A DNA stretch of 64,000 bases. Source: Lachnospiraceae bacterium (lineage in GTDB: Bacteria > Bacillota > Clostridia > Lachnospirales > Lachnospiraceae). A program made the position numbers and the translations under genes. The DNA lies in assembly GCA_017408735.1 (NCBI GenBank), contig JAFQUB010000002.1, positions 1 through 64,000 on the forward strand, read 5' to 3'. Below the pieces are notes generated by a model. It did no database searches, was not told where the DNA came from, and worked only from the letters and a program-made list of their open reading frames with translations. Shown here piece by piece: positions 17,659 to 30,192 of the stretch. Each line of letters starts with the position of its first letter. Position 1 is the stretch's first letter.

Positions 17659-18960
17659 TTACTTCTCCTTACTTTCCTCCAAAATTTTCTCCCTCATGAT
17701 TGCAAGCTGCCCTTCTAAATATAAATTTTCTTTTTGTATCTTCTCTGGAACAACCTTCTTATATTTTTCTTCATAAGTTACTGGTATATTGTCTGTAGTA
17801 TACTTAAATTCTCCATCTTCTACTCCTAGCAAAAGGATTCCATTGTAAAAATAATCATTGACCTCTTCTGCAAAATCATACATATCTGATATAGGTAGAT
17901 TAACCTCATATTTTCCAATAGGATATGTTTGAAACTGAACTTTTTGGGAATCTATTACTTTTTCCTCTTTTTCTTTTGGATAAAAAACTTCAAATGTATA
18001 ACTTCCATCGCCCTCCTGATACTTTGTAATATATCTCAAAAGACAATATTTTTCATCTTTTTTACATAAATAATATAATTTACAAGATGTATCCGACAAT
18101 TCCATTTCATCACTCCATATTTTATCACCGTTAGAGTCTTTTACCGAAATGACCGCCTTCTGTTTCCATATGCTTTCCGTTTTTGAAATATCCACTGTAA
18201 TGGTATCAGCACTCCCATCTTCTGTTATATCTACGTTGTAAACTATTTCATTCTTTTTTCGAATCGGAAGTTTTGAAATTTCTTCTTGTAATAGTTTGCT
18301 TTCTAATGATGACGAACTCCACAATATTTCTGTATTTATTCCATAGTTTTTGTTAATAAAATTATAGAATTCTTCTTCTGTAACTTTTTTTCCCTCTATA
18401 TACCAGACTTTTTCATCTTCTACCCATGTAGAATCCGCTATCACAGTTTCTTCACATTTTTCTTTATTAAATTTTAACTTGTAATAATAAAAGGTATCTG
18501 CCGCACTTGAACTATCTATCGTCCCATCTTCATATACATGCAAAAATCCACGATAAACAAAAGAATAGGCATACACCATATTCTCTTGTTTATCAAACAC
18601 TTTTGTGTCCAAACAATACCCTTCCATGTTTTGTAGCCTGACTACTAACTCCTGCTCGCCATCTTCATCAAAATCACATATGAGATATTTTCCCCACTTT
18701 GTTTCCTGCATAATATTCTCTAAATTCTGTACTTTATAGGATTTCTTTGTATACTGTTTTTGACTTTCCACATCAAAGAAAGTTCCATCGCGGTAGATAA
18801 TATCTTGTATTTCCTGTGGTAGGGTATGTAAATCTGTATGGATATCATTCGGTACTTCCTGCGTTACAATATTTTCCAACATTTGATTTGATTCTTTCTG
18901 TAAAGTACAGCCACCTAATGCAATGACTATAATACCCAGTATAAGAATTGTCCTTTTCAT
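17659..18960 (-). CDS. Lipoprotein with Asp-rich repeat motifs, paralogue 1
   Basis: A 433-residue lipoprotein. The start at 18960 puts the signal sequence first, ending in LGGC (Cys about residue 18); the longer reading adds 32 residues before the ribosome binding site AAAGGAAAAGG. The motifs DFDEDGEQELVV and DITEDGSADTITVD repeat the pattern of its downstream paralogue, and the two align along most of their length. A Trp-Lys-Gln/Asn segment around IWKQKAVISVKD matches LWNKKVVISVEE of the paralogue. Only three bases separate the two genes. It is the first gene of the four-gene operon with the LytTR/GHKL pair. No known domain name can be assigned. Confidence 0.72.
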   Translation of the reverse strand: MKRTILILGIIVIALGGCTLQKESNQMLENIVTQEVPNDIHTDLHTLPQEIQDIIYRDGTFFDVESQKQYTKKSYKVQNLENIMQETKWGKYLICDFDEDGEQELVVRLQNMEGYCLDTKVFDKQENMVYAYSFVYRGFLHVYEDGTIDSSSAADTFYYYKLKFNKEKCEETVIADSTWVEDEKVWYIEGKKVTEEEFYNFINKNYGINTEILWSSSSLESKLLQEEISKLPIRKKNEIVYNVDITEDGSADTITVDISKTESIWKQKAVISVKDSNGDKIWSDEMELSDTSCKLYYLCKKDEKYCLLRYITKYQEGDGSYTFEVFYPKEKEEKVIDSQKVQFQTYPIGKYEVNLPISDMYDFAEEVNDYFYNGILLLGVEDGEFKYTTDNIPVTYEEKYKKVVPEKIQKENLYLEGQLAIMREKILEESKEK

Positions 18961-19024
18961 ATCATACCTTTTCCTTTCTTCTAAGATTTTTATTTTTCCT
19001 TTTTCAAAAACTTCCCCTATAAAT

Positions 19025-19050
19025 AGAAGCCAGGCTTCCGCCTGACTTCT
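19025..19050 (-). terminator. Terminator hairpin after gyrA
   Basis: Eleven-base arms (19025-19035 and 19040-19050, one G-U pair) with a four-base loop, 18 bases beyond the gyrA stop on the minus strand. The following T-tract is short (ATTTAT). Confidence 0.65.
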
Positions 19051-19068
19051 ACTCATTCTCTCTTTTTC

Positions 19069-21600
19069 TTATTTTTCTTCCGTATTATCTTTTGCAGAAT
19101 CCTCTGCTTCTTCGTTCTCACTCTGTTCTACCACAACCGCATCTTCGCCCTGATCCTTATCTTCTTCTCTAACCTTTGACATGCTGGCTACAGTAATATC
19201 ATCATCCATATTAATTAACTTCACACCGGAAGTAATTCTTCCTAACATGGAAATATCTGCTACTTCCATACGAATTACAATACCTTCTGTGGTAATTAAC
19301 ATAATCTCTCTATGCTCATCTACCGCCTTGGCAGCAATTACATTTCCTGTCTTTTCTGTAATCTTGTAGCATTTTACACCTTTACCGCCACGGTTCTGTC
19401 TTGTAAATTCTTCGATAGAGGTACGTTTACCCATACCTTTTTCGGATACAATTAATAAGGCATCTCCCTGAGTATCCATCTGCATTGCAACTACCTCATC
19501 TTCCGGAGATAAGTTCATACCAATGACACCCATAGATACTCGACCTGTTGCTCTGACATCCTTTTCTGCAAAACGGATACACATACCATGCTTTGTAACA
19601 AGTAAAATATCCTTTTTGTTGTTCGTAGATTTTACTTCAATCAATTCATCATCTTCACGAAGATTAATTGCCGCAAGACCTGTTTTTCTTACATTTGCAT
19701 ACTCTGTGATAGGTGTTTTCTTAACAATACCTTTCTTGGTTGCCATAAATAAGAATCTGTCTTCCTTGTATTCGCGAAGTGCGATGGTTGCAGTAATCTT
19801 TTCACCCGGCTGTAACTGCAATAAGTTCACAATGGCAGTTCCTCTTGCTGTTCTTCCTGCCTCCGGAATTTCATATGCTTTCAAGCGGTATACTTTACCT
19901 GTATTGGTAAAGAACATAATATAATGATGTGTTGTTGCCATCATTAACTCTTCTATGTAATCCTCGTCCAAAGTCTGCATTCCCTTAATTCCCTTACCGC
20001 CTCTGTGCTGGCTGCGGAAATTATCTACCGTCATTCGCTTAATATAACCTAAATGAGTCATGGCAATTACGGTATTTTCCTTTGGAATCAAATCTTCCAT
20101 GGACATATCAAACTCATCAAAGCCAATGCTTGTTCTTCTGTCATCGCCGTATTTATCGGAAATCATCATAATTTCTTCTTTGATAACGCCCAATAATTTC
20201 TTTTCATCTGCTAAAATTGCCTTTAATTCTGCTATTTTAGCCATTAATTCTTCGTATTCAGATTCCAGCTTTTCTCTTTCCAAACCGGTAAGAGCACGCA
20301 GACGCATATCTACAATCGCCTGAGCCTGAACATCGGTTAAGCAGAATCTGTCTACTAACTTTTCTTTTGCTTCCTGAGTATTCTGGGAATTACGAATAAT
20401 ATTAATCACTTCATCAATATTATCCAAAGCAATCAATAAGCCCTGTAAAATATGAGCTCTTTCTTCTGCCTTGTTTAAATCGTATTTTGTTCTTCTTGTC
20501 ACTACATCTTCCTGATGTTTCAGGTAATAGTTAAGCATATCAAGAAGACTTAACACCTTCGGCTGATTGTCTACCAATGCAAGCATAATCACACCAAAAG
20601 TATCCTGAAGCTGTGTGTGCTTATACAACTGATTTAACAATACATTGGCATTTACATCTTTTCGAAGGTCGATGGAAATTCTCATACCTTCTCTGTCAGA
20701 TTCATCTGTAATTCCGGTAATTCCATCAATTTTCTTATCTCTTACTAATTCTGCAATTTTTTCAATCAGTCGTGCCTTGTTTACCATAAATGGCAATTCT
20801 GTGACAACGATTTTACTCTTGCCGTTTGGCATAGTTTCAATATCTGTCACAGCACGAACTCTGATTTTACCTCTTCCTGTGCGGTAAGCCTGTTCAATTC
20901 CTCTGGTTCCCAGAATCTGAGCACCTGTTGGAAAGTCAGGACCCTTCACAATCGGAAGGATTTCTTCGATAACGGTATCTCTTTCTTCCTCGATTCTGTT
21001 ATCAATGATTTTTACCACTGCTTCGATAACTTCACGAAGATTGTGTGGCGGAATATTGGTTGCCATACCAACCGCAATACCTGTAGTTCCGTTTACCAAA
21101 AGATTTGGAAAACGGGAAGGAAGTACTTTTGGTTCTTTTTCTGTTTCATCAAAGTTTGGCTCAAAATCTACGGTATTTTTATTGATATCCGCAGTCATTT
21201 CCATGGAAATTTTACTTAATCTTGCTTCTGTGTATCGCATGGCAGCAGCACCATCTCCATCCACAGAACCAAAGTTTCCATGACCATCCACCAGAATATA
21301 TCTGGTAGACCAGTCCTGTGCCATGTTTACCAATGCACCATAAATAGAGCTGTCACCGTGTGGGTGATATTTACCCATGGTATCACCGACGATACGGGCA
21401 CACTTTCTATGTGGCTTGTCAGGACCATTATTCAATTCAATCATAGAATATAAGATTCTACGCTGTACCGGTTTCAATCCATCTCTTACATCAGGTAATG
21501 CTCTCTGGGCAATAACGCTCATGGCATAATCTATGTAGGATTCCTGCATTGTTTTCTTTAAGTCAACCTCATGCACTTTGTCAAATATGGTATCGTCCAA
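19069..21600 (-). CDS. gyrA: DNA gyrase subunit A
   Basis: An 843-residue type IIA topoisomerase subunit that cuts and rejoins DNA for negative supercoiling. The active-site tyrosine is in [10 protein letters not shown] (about 125). The quinolone-resistance region around [13 protein letters not shown] (about 80-92) is intact. The C-terminal domain is a six-bladed pinwheel, with the GyrA box [11 protein letters not shown] (about 735) and other blade repeats RGGKGIKGM and GRTARGTAI. An acidic tail follows. The gene starts with TTG (TAGGAGGTAG eight bases upstream), 13 bases after gyrB, so the two subunits are co-translated from one operon. Confidence 0.97.
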   Translation of the reverse strand: MDDTIFDKVHEVDLKKTMQESYIDYAMSVIAQRALPDVRDGLKPVQRRILYSMIELNNGPDKPHRKCARIVGDTMGKYHPHGDSSIYGALVNMAQDWSTRYILVDGHGNFGSVDGDGAAAMRYTEARLSKISMEMTADINKNTVDFEPNFDETEKEPKVLPSRFPNLLVNGTTGIAVGMATNIPPHNLREVIEAVVKIIDNRIEEERDTVIEEILPIVKGPDFPTGAQILGTRGIEQAYRTGRGKIRVRAVTDIETMPNGKSKIVVTELPFMVNKARLIEKIAELVRDKKIDGITGITDESDREGMRISIDLRKDVNANVLLNQLYKHTQLQDTFGVIMLALVDNQPKVLSLLDMLNYYLKHQEDVVTRRTKYDLNKAEERAHILQGLLIALDNIDEVINIIRNSQNTQEAKEKLVDRFCLTDVQAQAIVDMRLRALTGLEREKLESEYEELMAKIAELKAILADEKKLLGVIKEEIMMISDKYGDDRRTSIGFDEFDMSMEDLIPKENTVIAMTHLGYIKRMTVDNFRSQHRGGKGIKGMQTLDEDYIEELMMATTHHYIMFFTNTGKVYRLKAYEIPEAGRTARGTAIVNLLQLQPGEKITATIALREYKEDRFLFMATKKGIVKKTPITEYANVRKTGLAAINLREDDELIEVKSTNNKKDILLVTKHGMCIRFAEKDVRATGRVSMGVIGMNLSPEDEVVAMQMDTQGDALLIVSEKGMGKRTSIEEFTRQNRGGKGVKCYKITEKTGNVIAAKAVDEHREIMLITTEGIVIRMEVADISMLGRITSGVKLINMDDDITVASMSKVREEDKDQGEDAVVVEQSENEEAEDSAKDNTEEK

Positions 21601-21613
21601 TTTTTTCTACCTC

Positions 21614-24632
<3,019 letters not shown>

Positions 24633-24636
<4 letters not shown>

Positions 24637-24845
24637 GATTTTGTTACTTTAACGTCTTCTCCGTTGAAAGAGAATACATCTCCTTCATACAATTTTTTAC
24701 CTCTCTGAAGTTCCTGTTTTCCGTTAACTTTCACAAGACCATCTAAAATTACATCCTTTGCCATCACACCGGAATCCACTAATCCCGCCAGCTTTAATGC
24801 CTGACCTAACTTAATAAACTCATCTCTGATTTCAATTGTTTCCAT
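24633..24845 (-). CDS. yaaA: S4-domain RNA-binding protein (YaaA type)
   Basis: A 70-residue protein made almost wholly of one S4 RNA-binding domain: IKLGQALKLAGLVDSG (about 10-25) and LVKVNGKQELQRGKKLYEGD (about 37-56). It sits between dnaN and recF, the place of the small S4 gene (yaaA/rlbA) in Bacillus and clostridia. A role in 50S ribosome assembly or RNA binding is suggested for the family. AGAGGT precedes the ATG. Confidence 0.88.
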
Positions 24846-24855
24846 AGTCCACCTC

Positions 24856-25965
24856 TTAACTTACTGTGTTAAAATTTACAGGAAGAATCAGATAAATATA
24901 TTTGCTTTCTTCATCACGGATAAAGCAAGGCGCCTTTGGATTTACCAGATAAATATTAATTTCCTCATCATCAATTACACGCAATGCATCAATCAGGAAT
25001 TTCGGGTTAAATCCAATGAGAATATCTTTTCCATCCTTCACAATATCAATTGTTTCATTCATAGAACCAACCACGGAATTAATCTTTAATTCCATACTTC
25101 CATCTGTCACATTAATGATAATTGGCTTCTTGTCCCCTTCTTTTACAAGAAGAGTTGCTCTGTCGATACAGCTTAACAGCTCTCTTTTATTGATTTTTAC
25201 CTTAGTGGCATAATCGTTGGAAAGCATCTGGTCAATCTTAAAGTATTCTCCCTCAATTAATCGGGAAACTACTGTGGTGTTATCAAATTCAAATAAAATA
25301 TGCTTGTCAGTGAAGAAGATAGATACCATCGCTTCCGCTTCACCGGATAAAATCTTGCTGATTTCATTTAATGTTTTTCCCGGAACAATCACCTTCGTGT
25401 GAGGGTAATCTTCCTTCAATTCAATCTTACGAATAGAAATTCTATGTCCGTCAAGAGAAACGACCTTTAATTCCTTTTCATTAATTTCGAAAAGTTCACC
25501 GGTCATCATCTTGTTGTTATCATTATCAGCAATACTGAAAATCGTCTGACGAATAACTTCTTTCAAAGTAAACTGTGAAATTGCGATAGAAGTATTCTTT
25601 TCAATCATTGGAAGATAAGAGAAGTCATCTCCTGATTTTCCGATAATTGTAAATTTTGCTTTTTCACAGGTGATTACTGTTTTATAATTTTCATCTGTTT
25701 CAATCACTACATCATTGTCCGGAAGCTTTCTCACAATTTCAGAGAAAATTTTCGCATCCAGAGCTATAATACCTTTTTCGATAATGTCGCCTTCTACTTT
25801 TGTTTCGATGCCAAGTTCCATATCATTGGCTGTAAATTTTATTTCATTGGTAGATGCATCAATCAAAATACATTCCAGAATAGACATAGTTGTTTTCGAA
25901 GGCACTGCCTTCATAACTATGTTTACACCGTGTAAAAGATTCGCTTTACTACAAATAAGTTTCAT
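24856..25965 (-). CDS. dnaN: DNA polymerase III subunit beta (sliding clamp)
   Basis: A 369-residue sliding clamp with the usual three-fold repeated domain structure and the C-terminal motif ending in YLILPVNFN. Typical segments are LECILIDASTNEIKFTANDMELGI (about 30-53 region) and TVVSRLIEGEYF (about 240). It is preceded by AAAGGAGTT. The ribosome binding site region overlaps a near-consensus DnaA box (25966-25974), so DnaA could influence its expression. It is the second gene of the dnaA operon. Confidence 0.97.
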   Translation of the reverse strand: MKLICSKANLLHGVNIVMKAVPSKTTMSILECILIDASTNEIKFTANDMELGIETKVEGDIIEKGIIALDAKIFSEIVRKLPDNDVVIETDENYKTVITCEKAKFTIIGKSGDDFSYLPMIEKNTSIAISQFTLKEVIRQTIFSIADNDNNKMMTGELFEINEKELKVVSLDGHRISIRKIELKEDYPHTKVIVPGKTLNEISKILSGEAEAMVSIFFTDKHILFEFDNTTVVSRLIEGEYFKIDQMLSNDYATKVKINKRELLSCIDRATLLVKEGDKKPIIINVTDGSMELKINSVVGSMNETIDIVKDGKDILIGFNPKFLIDALRVIDDEEINIYLVNPKAPCFIRDEESKYIYLILPVNFNTVS

Positions 25966-26202
25966 TGTGAATAACTCCTTTCGAGGCTTGCCATGAATAT
26001 ATATATTTTAAAAATCCGTAATATTATTATTAGGGGGTGTGAAAATGTTAATAACTCCTAGAACCCTTGATTTTCAAGGAGTTTGTCCAAGGAAAAGTCC
26101 GGTGTAAAACGACACGAAAACCAAGGGACAAATTTGGAATAACTTTTTGGCAATTTTTTCAATCACAGCCGTTCAACATAGTTTTAACATTTTGTAAACA
26201 CC
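25966..26202 (-). other. dnaA-dnaN intergenic region with DnaA-box-like site and hairpin
   Basis: This 237-base spacer has no ORF. It contains TTATTCACA (one mismatch from the DnaA box; 25966-25974, minus strand) beside the dnaN ribosome binding site, a TGTGAAAA site at 26038, and a perfect six-base hairpin (26065-26070 with 26074-26079). In Bacillus the corresponding gap is part of the bipartite origin; whether it is here is inference. Confidence 0.45.
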
Positions 26203-27567
26203 TTAATGTGGATTTATTTTTTTCTTAATGGTATCGATGGTGCTGCTTAAGGATTCTGACTTCTGAATTTCAGCTTCAATCTTATCAGCTCCATGAATAA
26301 TTGTAGTGTGATCCCTTCCGCCAAGGAACTTACCAATATTCTTTAATGAAAATTTTCCGGTATCTCTGCAAAGGTACATTACAATCTGGCGTGGCATAAC
26401 GATTTCTGACTGGCGTTTGCTGGAAATAATATCATCCGGCGATACGTGGAAATGGTCTGCTACCACATCAAGAATCAGCTGCAGAGTCACTTCTCTAGGT
26501 GTATCCGGAGAAATAATATCCTTTAATTCGGATTCAGCCAGTTCAACAGTAATCGGTTTCTTTTCTAATTTATATAATGCAATCAATTTATTCAGAGCGC
26601 CTTCCAGTTCTCTGATGTTTGATTTAATATTAGTAGCAATGTATTCAATAACCTTATCATCAATATCAAAGTTATCTAATTCTACCTTTTTACGAAGAAT
26701 AGCCATTCTTGTTTCGTAATCAGGCAGAGAAATATCAGCTGTTAAGCCCATTTCAAAACGAGAACGAAGTCGTTCTTCCAAAGTTTCAATATCCTTTGGC
26801 GGTTTATCAGAAGATATAATAATATGTTTTCTTAAACTGTGTAAGTGGTTGAAAGTATGGAAAAATTCTTCCTGTGTACTTTCTTTACCTATAATAAACT
26901 GAATATCATCGATTAATAAAACATCAATGTTACGGTACTTGTCCCTGAATTTACTCATGGAAGAGCTGTTACCGTTTCGAATAGATTCAATCAGTTCGTT
27001 GGTAAAAGCCTCACTGGTAGTATAAAGTACTCGGGCTTCCGGATTTTTTTCCAATATATAATGAGCAATGGAATGCATCAAATGGGTTTTCCCTAATCCG
27101 GCACCCCCGTAGAGAAACAGAGGGTTGTACAACTGTCCCGGTTCTTCCGCAACAGCTAAGGCCGCAGAGTGGGCAAAACGGTTATTGCTTCCTACAATAA
27201 AAGTATCAAATGTATATCTTGGATTTAAGTTGGCTTTTTCCGCAGCCGTTGCCACAGAAATAGAACTTAATTGTTTAGGTTCTTCCTTCGGTGATAAATC
27301 CTTTTTATCAACATCTTCATTGCTAATGAAAGAAATCTGATATTCCATACCGGTAAATTCGGCTACTGCCACCATAATAGCTAAAGAATATTTTCTTTCA
27401 ATATAACTGATGGCAAGTTCCTTTGGTGTAAGAATAAGCAAAGTATTTCCTTCCAATTTATATGGTTTTAATGGAACCAGCCATGTGGTAAAGGCAATAT
27501 TAGATACCTCGTGTTCAATTTTAATAGATTCAATAATTTCATTCCATTTTTGTAATATGAGTTCCAT
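26203..27567 (-). CDS. dnaA: Chromosomal replication initiator protein DnaA
   Basis: A 454-residue AAA+ initiator that binds TTATCCACA boxes and melts the origin. Domain I occupies about 1-80, the linker about 85-115. Walker A is GGAGLGKTHLMHSIAHY (about 148-164) and Walker B is VLLIDDIQFI (about 212). The DNA-binding domain IV holds the signature GGRDHTTIIHGADK (about 418-431). Length is standard. It is transcribed leftwards away from the adjacent oriC. Confidence 0.98.
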   Translation of the reverse strand: MELILQKWNEIIESIKIEHEVSNIAFTTWLVPLKPYKLEGNTLLILTPKELAISYIERKYSLAIMVAVAEFTGMEYQISFISNEDVDKKDLSPKEEPKQLSSISVATAAEKANLNPRYTFDTFIVGSNNRFAHSAALAVAEEPGQLYNPLFLYGGAGLGKTHLMHSIAHYILEKNPEARVLYTTSEAFTNELIESIRNGNSSSMSKFRDKYRNIDVLLIDDIQFIIGKESTQEEFFHTFNHLHSLRKHIIISSDKPPKDIETLEERLRSRFEMGLTADISLPDYETRMAILRKKVELDNFDIDDKVIEYIATNIKSNIRELEGALNKLIALYKLEKKPITVELAESELKDIISPDTPREVTLQLILDVVADHFHVSPDDIISSKRQSEIVMPRQIVMYLCRDTGKFSLKNIGKFLGGRDHTTIIHGADKIEAEIQKSESLSSTIDTIKKKINPH

Positions 27568-28078
27568 TTATGATTCCTACTTCCGTTTCTTCAAATTTCT
27601 TGTTGCATGATTAATAGTGTATAAAAAATACGCAAGGCGTTCTTTTCCACACACTTCTGACAGATAAAAACAATTCATCTACTCTATATTATACTATTAA
27701 ACTTAATTTCGCAATAAAAAACTTTAACCGATGTGTGGAAAAAGATGTGAAATGGGAGTGATTTTATGTGTTTTATACACAAATTCAAGGTAATTTTTAA
27801 GTTAAAATGAGGATTAATGTGAATAAGTTGGAAAAAATAATCAACATAGTGGAAAACCGCAAAAAATAAGCGGATTTTTAAAGTTGTTAAATGATTTAAA
27901 CACATTTTACTAACAGTTATCCACATTTTGTTAACAACTTGTGGATAAAGTGGATTAGGATGTTCACATTAATTAAAAATTTTTTAATTTTAAGTGAGTT
28001 TTACACAAATTAACCGATCACTTTTCACAGGGTGTGAATGAAAAATAATTAAAATTTTTATAAAAATAAATGATTTGC
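27568..28078. other. oriC: replication origin region
   Basis: Non-coding, AT-rich DNA between divergent dnaA and rpmH. DnaA boxes: two perfect ones in inverted orientation at 27918-27926 (TTATCCACA) and 27940-27948 (TGTGGATAA), and near-consensus boxes at 27643-27651, 27734-27742, 27773-27781 and 27999-28007. AT-only blocks at about 27970-27990 and 28048-28073 are candidate unwinding elements. Gene direction switches here on both sides, as expected for a bidirectional origin. Confidence 0.88.
27683..27715 (-). promoter_or_regulatory. Probable dnaA promoter
   Basis: On the minus strand TTGCGA is followed at 15-17 bases by overlapping TATAAT/TAATAT, about 115 bases before the dnaA start. DnaA boxes flank it, so autoregulation is plausible. 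Confidence 0.5.
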
Positions 28079-28107
28079 TTGACTTGGGGGCGGTTTATGA
28101 ATATAAT
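28079..28107 (+). promoter_or_regulatory. Promoter of rpmH
   Basis: TTGACT (28079-28084), a 17-base spacer and TATAAT (28102-28107), close to consensus, as expected for a ribosomal protein operon. Confidence 0.85.
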
Positions 28108-28149
28108 TGGAGTGATGTTTTTTAAACAGGGAATGGAGGTGCAATCGAT

Positions 28150-28284
28150 ATGAAAATGACATTTCAGCCTAAGAAAAGATCTAGAAGCAAAGTTCATGGT
28201 TTCAGAAGCAGAATGAGTACACCAGGCGGAAGAAAAGTTTTAGCTGCAAGAAGAGCAAAAGGAAGAAAGCAATTATCAGCGTAG
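28150..28284 (+). CDS. rpmH: 50S ribosomal protein L34
   Basis: A 44-residue, very basic ribosomal protein: [18 protein letters not shown], then [20 protein letters not shown] and a short Arg/Lys tail, the full L34 signature. GGAGGT lies ten bases before the ATG. It is the first gene of the rightward rpmH-rnpA-yidD-yidC-jag cluster next to oriC. Confidence 0.98.
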   Translation: MKMTFQPKKRSRSKVHGFRSRMSTPGGRKVLAARRAKGRKQLSA

Positions 28285-28362
28285 GCCGCATTTTATGTGG
28301 TCTTTTCTTCTATATTAATCAGTAAGCAGTAAAATTTGTGCATGATAGAAAGGACCGCTAAA

Positions 28363-28734
28363 ATGTTATTTACAGAGTCACTGAAAAAAAGAAACGATTT
28401 TCAAATTGTGTATAGGAATGGAAAATCCTTTGCAAACCGCTATCTGGTTATGTATAAAAAGGAAAATCATACAGACAGAAACCGTCTTGGGATTTCTGTT
28501 AGTAAAAAAGTGGGAAACAGTGTGGTAAGACACAGGGTGACACGCTTAATCAGAGAAAGTTATCGTTTAAATGAAGAAAAATTTGAACAAGGTTATGATT
28601 TTATTGTAGTGGCAAGAGTCAATGCAAAGGAAATTAGCTATTTTGATATGGAAAGTGCTTTATTGCACATAGCAAAATTACAAAATGTAAGAAAAGATGT
28701 GAAAAATGAAAAAAATATTAATCTTCATGATTAA
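28363..28734 (+). CDS. rnpA: Ribonuclease P protein component
   Basis: A 123-residue basic protein that assists the RNase P RNA in cutting tRNA 5' leaders. The RNA-binding signature is [26 protein letters not shown] (about residues 47-72). The N-terminus [20 protein letters not shown] is typical. The start at 28363 is chosen because AAAGGA lies a fit distance upstream and the family begins there; an ATG nine codons earlier is possible. The gene overlaps yidD by 29 bases. Confidence 0.94.
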   Translation: MLFTESLKKRNDFQIVYRNGKSFANRYLVMYKKENHTDRNRLGISVSKKVGNSVVRHRVTRLIRESYRLNEEKFEQGYDFIVVARVNAKEISYFDMESALLHIAKLQNVRKDVKNEKNINLHD

Positions 28735-28915
28735 ATTTTATAGAATATATATATCTCCAATGAAAAGGACAAAATGTCCGTATTATCCATCCTGCTCCCA
28801 GTATGGGTTAGAGGCAGTGGAAAAGTATGGTGCAGTTAAAGGAGGAATTCTTGCTGCATGGAGAATATTAAGGTGTAATCCATTTTCAAGAGGTGGAATC
28901 GATCCTGTTCCATAG
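28706..28915 (+). CDS. yidD: Membrane protein insertion efficiency factor YidD
   Basis: A 69-residue YidD protein. It has a hydrophobic start ([15 protein letters not shown]), the cysteine-containing core [19 protein letters not shown] (about 24-42) and [15 protein letters not shown] at the end, all family hallmarks. It is thought to help membrane insertion together with YidC, whose gene follows 14 bases later. The start lies within the end of rnpA. Confidence 0.95.
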   Translation: MKKILIFMIKFYRIYISPMKRTKCPYYPSCSQYGLEAVEKYGAVKGGILAAWRILRCNPFSRGGIDPVP

Positions 28916-28929
28916 AAGGAGGAAAAAAG

Positions 28930-30180
28930 TTGACTAGCATTTTATTGACACAAAATTCAACTTTTATTATTGGACCGGTAGCAAAGCTGTTAGGTTTTTT
29001 AATGAATGGTATATTTGAACTTTTGTACAAAATTGGAATACCAAATGTTGGTATTTCTATTATTCTTTTTACGATTATTATTTATTTGTTAATGATGCCA
29101 TTAACAATTAAACAGCAGAAATTTTCAAGACTTTCTGCAAAAATGAATCCTGAAATTAAGGCAATTCAGAAAAAATACGCAAATAAAAAAGACAACGAAT
29201 CTATGATGCGCATGAATCAGGAAGTGAAAGCTGTTCAGGAAAAATATGGAGTATCTTCAGCCGGAAGTTGTTTACAGTTGTTTATTACTTTGCCGATTAT
29301 GTATGGATTATATCGTGTAATTTATAATATTCCGGCGTATGTTACAAAAATTAAGCTTGTTTATGAAGGTCTGGTAGGTAAACTGATGGCATCAGACAGT
29401 GCTGTAGCATATATCCAGGAAATTGGTGCAACAAAAGGATTTGCAAAATCAGATTATACATTGTCTAATACATTTATTGACGTATTATATAAATTCAATG
29501 AGAATGAATGGGCAGCATTAGCTGAGAAGTTTCCCAATCTGGCGGGGGACATTACCACAACAATCGAGCAGTTGGAAGAATACAATACATTTTTAGGGAT
29601 TAATATATTAAATTCTCCATCCAGCATTATTTCAGATGCGTTTAAGACAGGCTCTTTTGTTTTGGTGATTGGGGCAATTGCAATACCGGTACTTGCGGCA
29701 GTAACACAGCTGATTAATATTAAGTTAATGCCACAGCCGCAGATGGAAGGTCAGGAAGATAATCCAATGATGTCTTCCATGAAAATGATGAATTATACCA
29801 TGCCGCTTATGTCTGCGTTTTTCTGTTATACCATGCCGGTGGGTGTTGCACTTTACTGGATTGCGGGTCCGTTGGTTAGATCTGTAATTCAGATAATTAC
29901 AAATAAGCATCTTGACAGTATTGATTTTGATGAGGAAATCAAGAAAAACATAGAAAAAGCAGGTAAGAAAAAGCAGAAACAAAGCTTTACAGAGAGAGCA
30001 TTGGCAGAAGCCGCAAAAATGAATACAAAAGCGGTGGAATCTTCAGGCTTATCTCAAAAGGAAAAGGAAGAACAGTTGCGTAAAGCAAATGAGTATTACA
30101 AACAGGCATCTGCAAATTCGGATAGTATAGCAGCAAAAGCTAATATGGTGAGGAAGTATAACGAGAAGAATAAAAAATAG
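28930..30180 (+). CDS. yidC: Membrane protein insertase YidC/OxaA family
   Basis: A 416-residue insertase of the Gram-positive YidC/SpoIIIJ type. Transmembrane segments are near 18-40, 50-65, 115-130, 240-265 and 300-325. The family signature QKKYANKKDNESMMRMNQEV and QLFITLPIMYGLYR (about 115-128) are seen, with the cytosolic hairpin of basic residues before it. No lipobox Cys follows the first helix, unlike Bacillus SpoIIIJ. The C-terminal 90 residues are a charged, helical tail. The start is TTG with GGAGG upstream. The insert of about 60 residues around 150-215 is longer than in Bacillus. Confidence 0.95.
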   Translation: MTSILLTQNSTFIIGPVAKLLGFLMNGIFELLYKIGIPNVGISIILFTIIIYLLMMPLTIKQQKFSRLSAKMNPEIKAIQKKYANKKDNESMMRMNQEVKAVQEKYGVSSAGSCLQLFITLPIMYGLYRVIYNIPAYVTKIKLVYEGLVGKLMASDSAVAYIQEIGATKGFAKSDYTLSNTFIDVLYKFNENEWAALAEKFPNLAGDITTTIEQLEEYNTFLGINILNSPSSIISDAFKTGSFVLVIGAIAIPVLAAVTQLINIKLMPQPQMEGQEDNPMMSSMKMMNYTMPLMSAFFCYTMPVGVALYWIAGPLVRSVIQIITNKHLDSIDFDEEIKKNIEKAGKKKQKQSFTERALAEAAKMNTKAVESSGLSQKEKEEQLRKANEYYKQASANSDSIAAKANMVRKYNEKNKK

Positions 30181-30192
30181 GGGGTAGTAAAT

